A stretch of DNA of 33,264 nt from Aeromicrobium sp. (GTDB taxonomy: Bacteria > Actinomycetota > Actinomycetes > Propionibacteriales > Nocardioidaceae): positions 1 through 33,264 of the forward strand of contig JAOPXL010000230.1 in assembly GCA_025965175.1 (NCBI GenBank). Reading direction: 5' to 3'. The translations under genes were made by a program, and so were the position numbers. Positions 16,590-26,256 of this stretch are shown here, piece after piece. Each line of letters starts with the position of its first letter. The stretch's first letter is position 1. The notes beneath the pieces are model-generated. The model had not been told where the DNA came from, made no database searches, and saw only the letters and a program-made list of their open reading frames with translations.

Positions 16590-19500
16590 ATGCTTCGGCT
16601 GCGGATAGTTGACCGCCTGGAGGCTGAGGTGGATGGCGCGGCGGTTGCCATGCCCCCCGGCGGGCGCGCCTGCGCCCTGATCGGTTGGCTGGCACTGCAC
16701 CCGGGTCCCCATCCCCGCCGGGAGGTCGCCGCCAGCCTGTGGCCCGAGATGCCGAACGATCGTGCGCTCGCGAACCTGCGGACGGCGCTGTGGGCCGTTC
16801 ACCGATCGTGGGGGCCGGCCGGCCGGTACGTTGAGGCCACCCGCTCCGGGGTCGGGCTCGTGGAGGACGACATCTGGGTCGACGCGCTGCAGGACGACGC
16901 GACGATCGCGGGACACCTGCTGCCCGGTCTCGCGGACGAGTGGGCGGCGTCGGCCCGCGACGAACGCCGGCGCGCGGCCCTCGACGCGCTCGTCGAGCGG
17001 GCCGACACCGCCGAGCGTGACGGTGACCTGTCCGAGGCGGTCCGGCTCAACCGCGAGCTGTGCCGGCTGTGCCCGATCGACGAGAACGCGCACCGGTCGC
17101 TGCTGCAACGGCTGCTGCTGGCGGGGGACCGCGCCAGTGCCGTGTTGGCGTCGCGCGACTTCGCTGACCGGCTCGCGTCCGAGCTGGGGGTACGGCCGTC
17201 GGTGCCCACCCGAGCGGCGCACGCGCGAGCCCAGGCCGGGGTCGCCCGCAGCCCCCGGCCGCGGCTGTTGGGACGCGCCGAGGAGGTCGCCGGCCTGACG
17301 AGCCTGTGGCACACGGCAGCCCGCGGGGACGGGCAGGTCGTCGTGCTCGTGGGGGAGGCCGGCATCGGCAAGTCGAGCCTCATCGCGGAGCTGACGCACC
17401 GGGTCGAGACCTCGGGCGGCACCGTCGCCGCGGCGACGGGCGCGGACGCTGCCGGCCGCACCCCGTTCTCCGCATGGCTCGAGCTGTGCGACGGCCTCGC
17501 GGCCTCCGCGCCGCCAGTGCCCCAGGACGCCGGCTGGCCGCGTGAGCTCAACCGGCTGTCGCCCGGGCTCGGTGGTCGGCTCGGTCACCCGGGACCTCCG
17601 GCGTCCGTGGCGGCTCCCGAGCTCGAACGCCTGAGGGTTTTCGAGTCGGTCCTGCGGCTCGTGGAGTGGTCCTGCCTGCACCGACCGACGATGTTGGTGC
17701 TCGACGACGCCCACCGCGTCGACGGTGCCAGCCTGCGGCTGACCGCCCACGTCGCGCGCCGCCTCGCGGCCCTGCCGGTCCTGCTCGTCGTGGCCCACCG
17801 TGGGGGCGCCCTTCCGGTCGAGCTCACGACGCTCATCGCGGACCTGACGGCGCGCGGCCCTGTCGTCGAGGTCGCCGTGCGCCCGCTGGACGCCCCGGCG
17901 GCGGCGGCCCTCGCGACTTCGGTCCAATCACTGGGGGTCGACGCGGTGCGCAAGGTCGTCGCCGCCGCCGAGGGCAACCCGTTGCTGGTCGTGGAGTCGA
18001 GCCAGGCGCTGGCGCGGGGCGGTGCGGACCCGCCGGCGAACCTGCGCACCGCGGTGCGCGCCTCGTGCGGGCGGATGCCCACCGCCGGCGTGCGGCTCGT
18101 GCAGCTGCTGGCGGTGGCGGGGCGTCCGTTGTCGCCACCGGAGCTGGACCGCCTCGAGATCGACGGGGTCGACGCGCTGGAGGCGGCCGCGGCCGCTGAG
18201 GGACTGCTGGCCAGGCGCGGAGGCTCCCTGGGCTTCCGGCACGAGCTCCTCCGGGCGGCGGTCAGCGCCGAGATCGTGGACCCGGTCCGACTTCACGAGC
18301 GGATCGCCACCGCGGTCGACCCCTCCCGGCACGCGGACGTGGCACATCACTTGGCTGCCGCCGGCCGACCCGGCGACGCGGCCGCGCAGTGGGCCGCTGC
18401 GGCGGCGGACGCCCGCCGGGTGGGCGCGCTCGCGGAGGCTCGCGACTTCCTGACCAGGGCCACGGATGCCGCCCCCGCAGATGGGCGGCTGTGGCTCGAG
18501 CTGCAGGAGGTCTGCGCCTGGTCAGGACGGCACCTCGAGGCGGAGCCGGCGTGGGACCGTGCGGTGGCGCTTCTGCCGGTGCCCGACCTCGCCGCGGCGT
18601 GGTGTCGCCGGGGTCGCCAGCTCCGCTCGGTGCGCTGCGACCCCGCGGCATCGATGTCCGCCTACTCCGTGGCCCACGACCTCCTCACCCGGTGGAGCGC
18701 CCCGCGTCTGCGTGCTGACGTGCTGCTCGGCCTTGCCTGGGGCGATGCCGTCGCCGGTGACGGTCGACGCCATGAGGAGCTGCTGGAGAGGGCCGAGCGG
18801 CTGCTGCCGGACTCGCTCGATGTGCGGGTGGTCTCCGACGTCGTCGAGATCCGGATGCAGGGACTGATCCGACGAGGACTCTTCGCCCGAGCGGCCGGGG
18901 TCGCGCTGAGAGCGCCACCGCACGCGGTCTCAGCGCGGTTCCCCGACCGCGCCTTCGCGGTGCTGGTCAACGCCGCGTGCGCGCTGAGCTGTGCTGGTGA
19001 CCGGGACGGTTCGCTGGCACTCGCCGATCGCGCGGTCGAGGCGACGGCCGCCCTGCCCGCGGTCCTGATCGGCAGCCTCGCGGCACGGGCCCAGCTGCTG
19101 GCCCGGCTCGGCCGGCACGAGGAGGCTGCCGACACCGCGCGACGCCAGCTGGCCCTCGCCCAGCGGCTCGATGCGCCCGGGCTCGTCGCGACGACGTTCC
19201 ACGACGTGGGTCTCGTGGCCCTGGCCGCCGGTCGGTACCGGGTGGCCGCGACACATCTGGACCGTGCGCTGGCGGCCGGGGCACGCGTCAGCCGACCCAC
19301 GGCAGGCCTACGGTGCGCGGAGGCACTCGTCCGATCCGGTGACCCGGCGGGCGCGCGGCAGCGGCTCCGGACCGTCCTGCTCGATCCCGTGGGTCGGGCC
19401 GACCAGCCGTGGTCGCTGCTCCCGCAGATCGCGTACGTCCGGGGACTCGTGGCCGCCGCGGAGGGAGACCCGGACACCGCGCGTGCACGGTTCGACGAGG

Positions 19501-19688
19501 CGCGTGACGCCTGGCGGCGGGTGCTCGGATCCGTCACCGCCCGGACCGCCGACGGCTACCTGGCCCATCTCGTGGACCTCGGCCGGCCGCCCGTGACGGG
19601 GCTCGTCGAGCCCGAGTGCGAGCTCGACCGGATCCAGATGTCCCGCCAGGTCCTCCCGGCCGGCAGGTCGAGACCGACCCGCGTGTGA
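16590..19688 (+). CDS. SARP/AfsR-like transcriptional activator (winged helix + BTAD) fused to AAA ATPase and helical-repeat C-terminus
   Basis: N-terminal LRIVDRLEAEVDGAAVAMPPGGRACALIGWLALHPGPHPRREVAASLWPE; BTAD AVRLNRELCRLCPIDENAHRSLLQRLLLAGD; Walker A VGEAGIGKSSLIAEL. Confidence 0.88.
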   Translation: MLRLRIVDRLEAEVDGAAVAMPPGGRACALIGWLALHPGPHPRREVAASLWPEMPNDRALANLRTALWAVHRSWGPAGRYVEATRSGVGLVEDDIWVDALQDDATIAGHLLPGLADEWAASARDERRRAALDALVERADTAERDGDLSEAVRLNRELCRLCPIDENAHRSLLQRLLLAGDRASAVLASRDFADRLASELGVRPSVPTRAAHARAQAGVARSPRPRLLGRAEEVAGLTSLWHTAARGDGQVVVLVGEAGIGKSSLIAELTHRVETSGGTVAAATGADAAGRTPFSAWLELCDGLAASAPPVPQDAGWPRELNRLSPGLGGRLGHPGPPASVAAPELERLRVFESVLRLVEWSCLHRPTMLVLDDAHRVDGASLRLTAHVARRLAALPVLLVVAHRGGALPVELTTLIADLTARGPVVEVAVRPLDAPAAAALATSVQSLGVDAVRKVVAAAEGNPLLVVESSQALARGGADPPANLRTAVRASCGRMPTAGVRLVQLLAVAGRPLSPPELDRLEIDGVDALEAAAAAEGLLARRGGSLGFRHELLRAAVSAEIVDPVRLHERIATAVDPSRHADVAHHLAAAGRPGDAAAQWAAAAADARRVGALAEARDFLTRATDAAPADGRLWLELQEVCAWSGRHLEAEPAWDRAVALLPVPDLAAAWCRRGRQLRSVRCDPAASMSAYSVAHDLLTRWSAPRLRADVLLGLAWGDAVAGDGRRHEELLERAERLLPDSLDVRVVSDVVEIRMQGLIRRGLFARAAGVALRAPPHAVSARFPDRAFAVLVNAACALSCAGDRDGSLALADRAVEATAALPAVLIGSLAARAQLLARLGRHEEAADTARRQLALAQRLDAPGLVATTFHDVGLVALAAGRYRVAATHLDRALAAGARVSRPTAGLRCAEALVRSGDPAGARQRLRTVLLDPVGRADQPWSLLPQIAYVRGLVAAAEGDPDTARARFDEARDAWRRVLGSVTARTADGYLAHLVDLGRPPVTGLVEPECELDRIQMSRQVLPAGRSRPTRV

Positions 19689-19702
19689 CGGCATCGCCGC
19701 CT

Positions 19703-21070
19703 TCAGGACCCCAGGATGTGGGCGGCCGCCTCGGCCCCCATGCGGATGCCGCCGTCGACGTGCTGGAAGCCCAGTCCGGCGACGTCGCTGCTGACGAACT
19801 GCAGCGGCCCGACCGGCTCGCGGAGCAGCGCACCGTACCTCGTCATCGAGCCGACGTCGAAGCTCGTCGCGTAGGCGCCCGCGGTGAGATCCTCGGCCGC
19901 CCAGTCGCTCTCGTAGTACGCGACGGGGTCCAGCGTCGCGGGACCGTAGTACGTCGCGAGCGAGGCCAGGATGCGCTCGCGACGCTCCTCCGCGCCGAGC
20001 CGTAGCATCGCGTCCGCCTGGTCACCGGCCACGAACGCGACCAGGGTGCCGCGGTCCTCGTCGTGGTTGGTGTTGTCGTACGCCTCGTGCGCAACCTGGT
20101 AGGGGCTGAACGCCGTCCCCGACAACCCGTCCGCGCGCCAGAACGGGGTCGCGTACGTGACGTGGACCTTGATGACGAGCCCGAACGACTGGTGCTGGCG
20201 CATCTGCTGGTGCAGCGCCGGGAGCGGGGGCGAGAAGGTGATGCGGGACACCAGGGTCGGCGGCACCGCCACGACGACGTGGGACGCGCGGTACGTCGCG
20301 CCGTCGGCGGTCACGGTGGCAGCATCGCCGTCCCACGCGATCGCCGAGACGGGGGCGCTCGTGCGGACGATGTCCCCGAGGTGCGTCGCGAGCTCGGTCG
20401 GGACGACCTGCAGCCCGCCCACGACGCGGCGGTCGAGGATGAACTCGGAGTCCACCAGGTTGCTGAACCCGCCGGCGCTCGCGGCCATGTGCACGGCCTG
20501 CAGGGCACTGAAGGCGTGATCGGGCTTCGTCAGCATGGCCGCGCCGATGAACAGGCTGATGTTGTCGCGCGCCTCCTGGTCGTCGGTCTGCTCGGCCAGC
20601 CAGGCCCCGAACGTCATCCGGTCGAGCCGCACCGCGTCGGGAGCTTCCCACGGCCGAGCCGGGTCCATCGCCGCCGAGAGCTCGTCGAGGATCGCCGTCA
20701 GCCGGATGATCTCGGCCTCGGTGTGCGGCGGCACGGGGAAGATCTCGCCCTCGAACAGGCGTCGCTCGCCGTCCCGGGTCACATAGACCGACTTGCCCTC
20801 GCGGTAGCGGGAGAACGTCTCGAGGTCGAGCTCGTCGAGCATCGCCAGCAGCGCGTCCTGGTCGGGGGAGACCCATTGTCCGCCGAGCTCGAGCATGACG
20901 CCGTCGACGGTGTCGGTCCACAGCCGGCCGCCCACGCGATCCCGGGCCTCCAGGACCACGACGCTGCGCCCGGCCTGCTGCAGACGGCGGGCCGCGGTGA
21001 GCCCGGTGACCCCGGCCCCGACCACGATGACATCGGTCTCGACCACATTCCCGGGCTCTTCGATGTCCAT
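19703..21070 (-). CDS. Flavin-dependent monoamine oxidase (putrescine oxidase-like)
   Basis: VIVVGAGVTGLTAARRLQQAGRSVVVLEARDRVGGRLWTD; C-terminal FAD-binding FVSSDVAGLGFQHVDGGIRMGAEAA; ORF is open to 21115. Confidence 0.88.
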   Translation of the reverse strand: MDIEEPGNVVETDVIVVGAGVTGLTAARRLQQAGRSVVVLEARDRVGGRLWTDTVDGVMLELGGQWVSPDQDALLAMLDELDLETFSRYREGKSVYVTRDGERRLFEGEIFPVPPHTEAEIIRLTAILDELSAAMDPARPWEAPDAVRLDRMTFGAWLAEQTDDQEARDNISLFIGAAMLTKPDHAFSALQAVHMAASAGGFSNLVDSEFILDRRVVGGLQVVPTELATHLGDIVRTSAPVSAIAWDGDAATVTADGATYRASHVVVAVPPTLVSRITFSPPLPALHQQMRQHQSFGLVIKVHVTYATPFWRADGLSGTAFSPYQVAHEAYDNTNHDEDRGTLVAFVAGDQADAMLRLGAEERRERILASLATYYGPATLDPVAYYESDWAAEDLTAGAYATSFDVGSMTRYGALLREPVGPLQFVSSDVAGLGFQHVDGGIRMGAEAAAHILGS

Positions 21071-21129
21071 GGGGCCATCGTCGCCCATCCGGGGCGCTTG
21101 CACACGAGGGGGCACGGCAGGATGGCCAC

Positions 21130-21924
21130 ATGACCGATCTGCAGTCCGATGTCGAGCTCGCGACGCGTCTGGTGCGCGACGCCGCGGCCCTGGCCTTGCG
21201 CATGCGCGCGGAGTCGAGCCTCGACGTGCAGCGCAAGACCTCGGTGTCCGATGTCGTCACCGACGCCGATCACGCCGCGGAGGCGTTGGTCGTGGAGACC
21301 CTGCGACGGGAGCGCCCGGCGGACGGCCTGCTGGGGGAGGAGGGGACCAGCCTCGCCGGCACGTCCGGGCGGCGGTGGGTCATCGACCCGGTCGATGGCA
21401 CCTACAACTTCGCGAACGGCTCGGACTACTGGTGCTCCGCGATCGCCCTGACCGATGGCGACGAGCTCGTCCTGGGTGCCGTGGCGCATCATCGCGACGG
21501 CGTGCTGGTGGGCGGGCCCGGGCTCCCCACGACCCTCGACGGCGAACCCGTCGCCCGGATGACGGACGATCCCATCGAGCGCCTGGGCGCCGGGACGTAC
21601 ATCCATCCCGCCACGATCGATGACCCGGCGATCCGGACGGCCTGGCTGCGCGCCGCTGCCCTCCCGGCCACCCTCCGGATGCACGGCTCGGGGTCGATGG
21701 ACCTCGTCGGCGTCGTGACGGGTCGGCTCGGCGCCTGGTTCCAGCACAGCACCCCCGACTGGGACTGGCTGCCCGGCGCGGCCCTCCTGCAGGGCGCCGG
21801 CGGGGTCGCCCGTCGGGTCGAGGTCGACGGACTGACCTGGTCGGTGGGAGGCCCGCCCGGTGCTGTCGACGCCCTGGCCGGGGCGCTGGCCGGCACGCCC
21901 ACCGCAGCGGAGGACGCGTCATGA
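21130..21924 (+). CDS. Inositol monophosphatase family protein
   Basis: TDADHAAE, GEEG and WVIDPVDGTYNFANG motifs; C-terminal DWDWLPGAALLQGAGG. Confidence 0.92.
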   Translation: MTDLQSDVELATRLVRDAAALALRMRAESSLDVQRKTSVSDVVTDADHAAEALVVETLRRERPADGLLGEEGTSLAGTSGRRWVIDPVDGTYNFANGSDYWCSAIALTDGDELVLGAVAHHRDGVLVGGPGLPTTLDGEPVARMTDDPIERLGAGTYIHPATIDDPAIRTAWLRAAALPATLRMHGSGSMDLVGVVTGRLGAWFQHSTPDWDWLPGAALLQGAGGVARRVEVDGLTWSVGGPPGAVDALAGALAGTPTAAEDAS

Positions 21925-22520
21925 CGACCCTCGGCGCGGTCGCGGTGTTCTGCGGGTCGAGCTTCGGGAACGACCCGGCGTACGAGGCAGCCGCGCGGCT
22001 GACGGGTCGGACCCTGGCCGAGCGGGGGATCGACGTCATCTACGGGGGCGGGCACGTCGGCCTGATGGGGGCCGTCGCCGACGCGGCGGTCGAGGCCGGA
22101 GGTCGCGTCATCGGGGTGATCCCGCGCCAGCTCGACGACCGCGAGCTGGCCCACGACGGGCTGACCGAGCTGCACGTCGTCGAGTCGATGCACGAGCGCA
22201 AGCAGCTCATGGCCGACCTGTCCGACGCGTTCGTCGCGCTGCCGGGCGGCGCCGGCACGCTGGAGGAGATCGCGGAGCAGTGGACCTGGGCGCAGCTGAC
22301 GATCCACGCCAAGCCGTGCGGGTTCCTGGACGTCGCCGGGTTCTGGGCGCCGATGCGGACGATGCTGACCACGATGGTGGAGTCGGGATTCGTCCGCGCC
22401 GAGCAGTCGGGAATCGTGTCGTTCTCCGACGACCTCGATGACCTGCTCACGATCCTGTCGGCACCGCCGTCGTGGACCGACAAGTGGGGCGGCGTGACCG
22501 ACCAGACGCCCGTCCCGTGA
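21921..22520 (+). CDS. LOG family protein (TIGR00730; nucleoside 5'-monophosphate phosphoribohydrolase-like)
   Basis: YGGGHVGLMGAVADAA; MHERKQLMADLSDAFVALPGGAGTLEEIAEQWTWAQL. Confidence 0.93.
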   Translation: MTTLGAVAVFCGSSFGNDPAYEAAARLTGRTLAERGIDVIYGGGHVGLMGAVADAAVEAGGRVIGVIPRQLDDRELAHDGLTELHVVESMHERKQLMADLSDAFVALPGGAGTLEEIAEQWTWAQLTIHAKPCGFLDVAGFWAPMRTMLTTMVESGFVRAEQSGIVSFSDDLDDLLTILSAPPSWTDKWGGVTDQTPVP

Positions 22521-22924
22521 GCGCCCCGGTGATCCACGTGGCGGCAGCACTGACCGTCGATGCCGACGGACGCGCGCTGATGGTGCGCAAGCACGGGACG
22601 ACGATCCTCATGCAGCCCGGCGGCAAGATCGAGCCGGGGGAGAGCCCGCTGGAGACCCTACGGCGCGAGCTCGACGAGGAGCTCGGGCTCGACCTCGCTC
22701 CGGAGGCGTTCACGTGGCTCGGCACGTTCGAGGAGGACGCGGCCAACGAGCCCGGTCACCGCGTGCGGGCCGAGGTCTACACGTTGACGGTCGACGCCGC
22801 ACTGCCGCTGGCGGCCGCCGAGATTGCCGAGAGCCGCTGGGTCGACCCGCACGACGTCGGGGACATCGAGATCGCACCGTTGAGCAGCGCGGCCCTGCTG
22901 CCGATCCTGAGAGGACGACCATGA
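22517..22924 (+). CDS. NUDIX hydrolase
   Basis: Nudix box GGKIEPGESPLETLRRELDEELG; GTGA overlap start. Confidence 0.9.
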   Translation: MSAPVIHVAAALTVDADGRALMVRKHGTTILMQPGGKIEPGESPLETLRRELDEELGLDLAPEAFTWLGTFEEDAANEPGHRVRAEVYTLTVDAALPLAAAEIAESRWVDPHDVGDIEIAPLSSAALLPILRGRP

Positions 22925-23556
22925 GCACGATCGACGACACCGTCACGGTGCGGACCGGCAGCGACGCCGACCCGCTGGTCCTGCTGCTGCACGGCTTCGG
23001 GTCCAACGAGCAGGACCTGCCCGGGCTCGCCGCGCACCTCCCGGCCGGTCTCGCAACCGTGTCGGTGCGGGCTCCGCTGCCGCTCGGCGCCGGCTCGCAC
23101 GCCTGGGTGCCGATCGAGGTCCCGGGCCGACCCGACCCCGCGATCGTCGCGGCGTCGACCGAGGCGCTCCTGACCTGGTTCGACGCCCAGATCCCGGAAG
23201 GTCGACCCGTCGTGCTGCTGGGCTTCTCGCAGGGCGGACTCATGGTCAGCCAGCTGCTGCGGGCCCGGCCCGACCGGTTCGTCGCCGCGCTCGTGCTGTC
23301 CGGGTTCGTGCTCGACGCCGACCAGCCCGGCGACGCCGCGCTCGCCGAACGTCAGGTGCCGGTGTTCTTCGGCCACGGGGACGCCGACCCGGTCATCGCC
23401 CCGGACGCCACCCGTCGCGCGTCGGCGTGGCTCGCCGGACACGCAGCCACGACCGAGCGGACGTACGCCGGGCTCGCCCACGCGATCTCGGCCGAGGAGC
23501 TCGAGGACATCAACGCCTTCCTGCTCGCTCACGTCCCGGGGCTCAGCGCCCCCTGA
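22921..23556 (+). CDS. Alpha/beta hydrolase (phospholipase/carboxylesterase family)
   Basis: LLLHGFGSNEQDL, GFSQGG, FFGHGDADPVI, LAHAIS; ATGA overlap with the NUDIX gene. Confidence 0.9.
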   Translation: MSTIDDTVTVRTGSDADPLVLLLHGFGSNEQDLPGLAAHLPAGLATVSVRAPLPLGAGSHAWVPIEVPGRPDPAIVAASTEALLTWFDAQIPEGRPVVLLGFSQGGLMVSQLLRARPDRFVAALVLSGFVLDADQPGDAALAERQVPVFFGHGDADPVIAPDATRRASAWLAGHAATTERTYAGLAHAISAEELEDINAFLLAHVPGLSAP

Positions 23557-23908
23557 GCCGGTCCATCGCCCGGCGGTCCCGCTTGGTCGGGCGCCCGGCG
23601 CCGCGGTCGCGGCGGGGCATCACCGCGACCTCCTCCTTGGGCGGGGGCGGCGGCGTGTGGTCCTCGTAGCACTGGACCGCGACCGGCGCGCCGACCCGCT
23701 TGGTGATGATCCGCGTGACGACGACGACCCGCTGGCCGGCCTCGGTCAGCGCCTCGACCCGGTCGCCGACCTTGACCGGCTGGGACGGCTTGGCCTTGGT
23801 GCCGTTGATGCGCACGTGCCCCGCCTTGCACTCCGACGACGCGATCGACCGGGTCTTGTAGAGCCGGACCGACGACACCCACACATCGGCGCGCGCGGTC
23901 GTGTCCAT
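23543..23908 (-). CDS. S4 domain RNA-binding protein (Hsp15-like)
   Basis: RADVWVSSVRLYKTRSIASSECKAGHVRINGTKAKPSQPVKVGDRVE; basic C-terminal tail. Confidence 0.88.
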   Translation of the reverse strand: MDTTARADVWVSSVRLYKTRSIASSECKAGHVRINGTKAKPSQPVKVGDRVEALTEAGQRVVVVTRIITKRVGAPVAVQCYEDHTPPPPPKEEVAVMPRRDRGAGRPTKRDRRAMDRLRGR

Positions 23909-23931
23909 GCCTGCGAGCCTATGCTTCCCCC

Positions 23932-24165
23932 ATGACGAACGACGACATCGAGGTCATCGAGATCACGGGTGACATGATCCGACTCGGCCAGTTCCTGAAG
24001 TTCGCCAACTTCGCCGACTCCGGCGCCCACGCGGGGGCCATGATCGGCGATGGCGACGTCTCGGTCGACGGGGTCATCGAGACCCGCCGCGGCCGCCAGC
24101 TCGCCAAGGGGATGCTCGTCGAGGTGCGCACGGCCTCGGAGAACCACGCCGCCCGGGTCGGTTGA
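23932..24165 (+). CDS. S4 domain RNA-binding protein (YbcJ-like)
   Basis: IRLGQFLKFANFADSGAHAGAMIGDGDVSVDGVIETRRGRQL. Confidence 0.88.
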   Translation: MTNDDIEVIEITGDMIRLGQFLKFANFADSGAHAGAMIGDGDVSVDGVIETRRGRQLAKGMLVEVRTASENHAARVG

Positions 24166-24166
24166 G

Positions 24167-25198
24167 GTGGCCCGGCTGGAGCTCGGCCTCGACACGTTCG
24201 GCGACGTCACGTCCGGGCCCGACGGGGTCCCGCTGCCGTACGACCAGGTGATTCGCAACATCATCGAGCAGGCCGTGCTGGCCGACGAGCTGGGACTCGC
24301 GTTCTTCGGGGTCGGGGAGCACCACCGGGAGGACTTCGCCGTGACCGCGCCGGAGGTCGTCCTGGCGGCTATCGCGTCGCGCACCCAGCAGATCCACCTC
24401 GGCACGGCAGTGACGGTGCTGAGCTCGGACGACCCCATCCGGGTCTACGAGCGGTTCGCGACCCTCGACGCGGTGTCCAATGGGCGTGCCGAGGTGATCC
24501 TGGGCCGCGGCTCGTTCACCGAGTCGTTCCCGCTGTTCGGCTTCGACCTCGGCCAGTACGAGGAGCTGTTCGCCGAGAAGCTCGACCTGTTCGCCGCGCT
24601 CCGCTCGGAGGGGCCGGTCACCTGGGAAGGCAACCTCCGTCCACCGCTGGTCGGCCAGGAGGTCTACCCCAAGACGGCCTCGGGCTCCCTCATGACTTGG
24701 ATCGGCGTGGGCGGCAGCCCGGAGTCGGTCATCCGGGCCGCGCGCTACGGCATCCCGTTGATGCTCGCGATCATCGGTGGGCCGCCCGCGCAGTTCGCGC
24801 CGTTCGCCCAGCTCTACCGGCAGGCGCTCGAGCAGCTCGGCAAGCCGCAGCTGCCCGTCGGGGTGCACTCGCCCGGCCATGTCGCCGACACCGACGAGCA
24901 GGCCCGCGACGAGCTGTGGCCGCACTTCGCGGTGCAGCGCGAACGCATCGGTCGCGAGCGGGGCTGGCCGCCGCCGACGCGGAACGAGTTCGACGCGGGA
25001 GCGGGTCCCGACGGGGCGATCTACGTCGGCTCGCCCCAGACCGTCGCCGACAAGATCGTCCGCAACACCAAGATCCTGGGCCTCGACCGGTTCGACCTGA
25101 AGTTCAGCAACGGCACTCTCGGGCACGATCAGCTGATGCACAGCATCGAGCTCTACGGTCGCGAGGTCGCGCCGCTGGTGGACGAGGCGCTGGCATGA
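24167..25198 (+). CDS. LLM-class flavin-dependent oxidoreductase
   Basis: ELGLAFFGVGEHHREDFAVTAPEVVLAAIASRTQQIHLGTAVTVLSSDDPIRVYERFATLDAVSNGRAEVILGRGSFTESFPLFG. Confidence 0.9.
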   Translation: MARLELGLDTFGDVTSGPDGVPLPYDQVIRNIIEQAVLADELGLAFFGVGEHHREDFAVTAPEVVLAAIASRTQQIHLGTAVTVLSSDDPIRVYERFATLDAVSNGRAEVILGRGSFTESFPLFGFDLGQYEELFAEKLDLFAALRSEGPVTWEGNLRPPLVGQEVYPKTASGSLMTWIGVGGSPESVIRAARYGIPLMLAIIGGPPAQFAPFAQLYRQALEQLGKPQLPVGVHSPGHVADTDEQARDELWPHFAVQRERIGRERGWPPPTRNEFDAGAGPDGAIYVGSPQTVADKIVRNTKILGLDRFDLKFSNGTLGHDQLMHSIELYGREVAPLVDEALA

Positions 25199-26247
25199 CG
25201 TTCCCCGCCGCGCTCCCGGTTCCCCGCACACCCGACTCGATGGATGCCCCGCCGCTACGCTGGGCGATCCTCGGACCCGGATGGATCGCCGAGCAGCTCG
25301 TGGAGTCCCTGCACGCGCACACGCGCCAGGAGGTCGTCGCGGTCGGCTCGCGGTCCCTGGACCGGGCCCGCTCGTTCGCTGACCGTCACGGCATCGCGAC
25401 GGCGGTCGGCAGCTACGAGGAGCTCGTCGGCCTCGACGAGGTCGACATCGTGTACGTCGCGACACCCCACCCCTTGCACCTGCCGCACGCGCTCCTGGCG
25501 ATGGACGCGGGCAAGCACGTCCTGATCGAGAAGCCCATCGCGCTCAGCGCTGCCGAGGCCCGGCAGATCGCGTCGAGGGCGGCCGAGGCGGGGTTGTTCT
25601 GCGCCGAGGCGCTGTGGACGCTGTTCCTGCCCAAGTGGGACGTCCTGCGACAGGTCGTGGAGGGCGGGATGCTCGGCGAGCTGCGGTCGGTGCACACGAT
25701 CTACGGCGAGTACTTCACCGACGACCACCGGATCTTCGACGCGACCCTTGCCGGCGGGCCGCTGCTGGACCTCGGGACCTACCCACTGGCGTACGTCACC
25801 TCGCTGCTGGGTCCGGCGACGACGGTCGCCGCAGCCGGGGTCCCGGACCCACGCGGCGTCAACGGCCAGCTCGGCGCCACGATGGTGCACGGCGACACGA
25901 TGTCGGTCATCGCGACGACGGTCCACGGCTGGCCGCGCAACGAGATCACGATCATCGGCAGCGAGGGAGTCCTGACGGTCGAGGCGCTGCACAACTCGCC
26001 GGGGCCGCTCACCGTGACGTCCGCCGACCGCCGCGTCACCCTGACCCATGACGAGCCGTACGGCGACCAGGTGGCAGGGCTGCACTTCCAGGCGGCCGAG
26101 GCCGCGCGTCGCATCACGGCGAACGAGACCCAGACGCCGATCCGTCCGCTGGGCGCGTCGATCATCTCGCTGGAGGCGTCCGACGAGATCCGGCGCCAGG
26201 TCCAGATCTCGTTCGCCGCGGCCGGTCTGGTGGAGCAGCCGCACTAG
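25195..26247 (+). CDS. Gfo/Idh/MocA family oxidoreductase
   Basis: RWAILGPGWIAEQLVESL, VYVATPHPLHLPHALLAMDAGKHVLIEKPIAL, LLDLGTYPLAYV. Confidence 0.92.
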   Translation: MTFPAALPVPRTPDSMDAPPLRWAILGPGWIAEQLVESLHAHTRQEVVAVGSRSLDRARSFADRHGIATAVGSYEELVGLDEVDIVYVATPHPLHLPHALLAMDAGKHVLIEKPIALSAAEARQIASRAAEAGLFCAEALWTLFLPKWDVLRQVVEGGMLGELRSVHTIYGEYFTDDHRIFDATLAGGPLLDLGTYPLAYVTSLLGPATTVAAAGVPDPRGVNGQLGATMVHGDTMSVIATTVHGWPRNEITIIGSEGVLTVEALHNSPGPLTVTSADRRVTLTHDEPYGDQVAGLHFQAAEAARRITANETQTPIRPLGASIISLEASDEIRRQVQISFAAAGLVEQPH

Positions 26248-26256
26248 AGTGACGGC

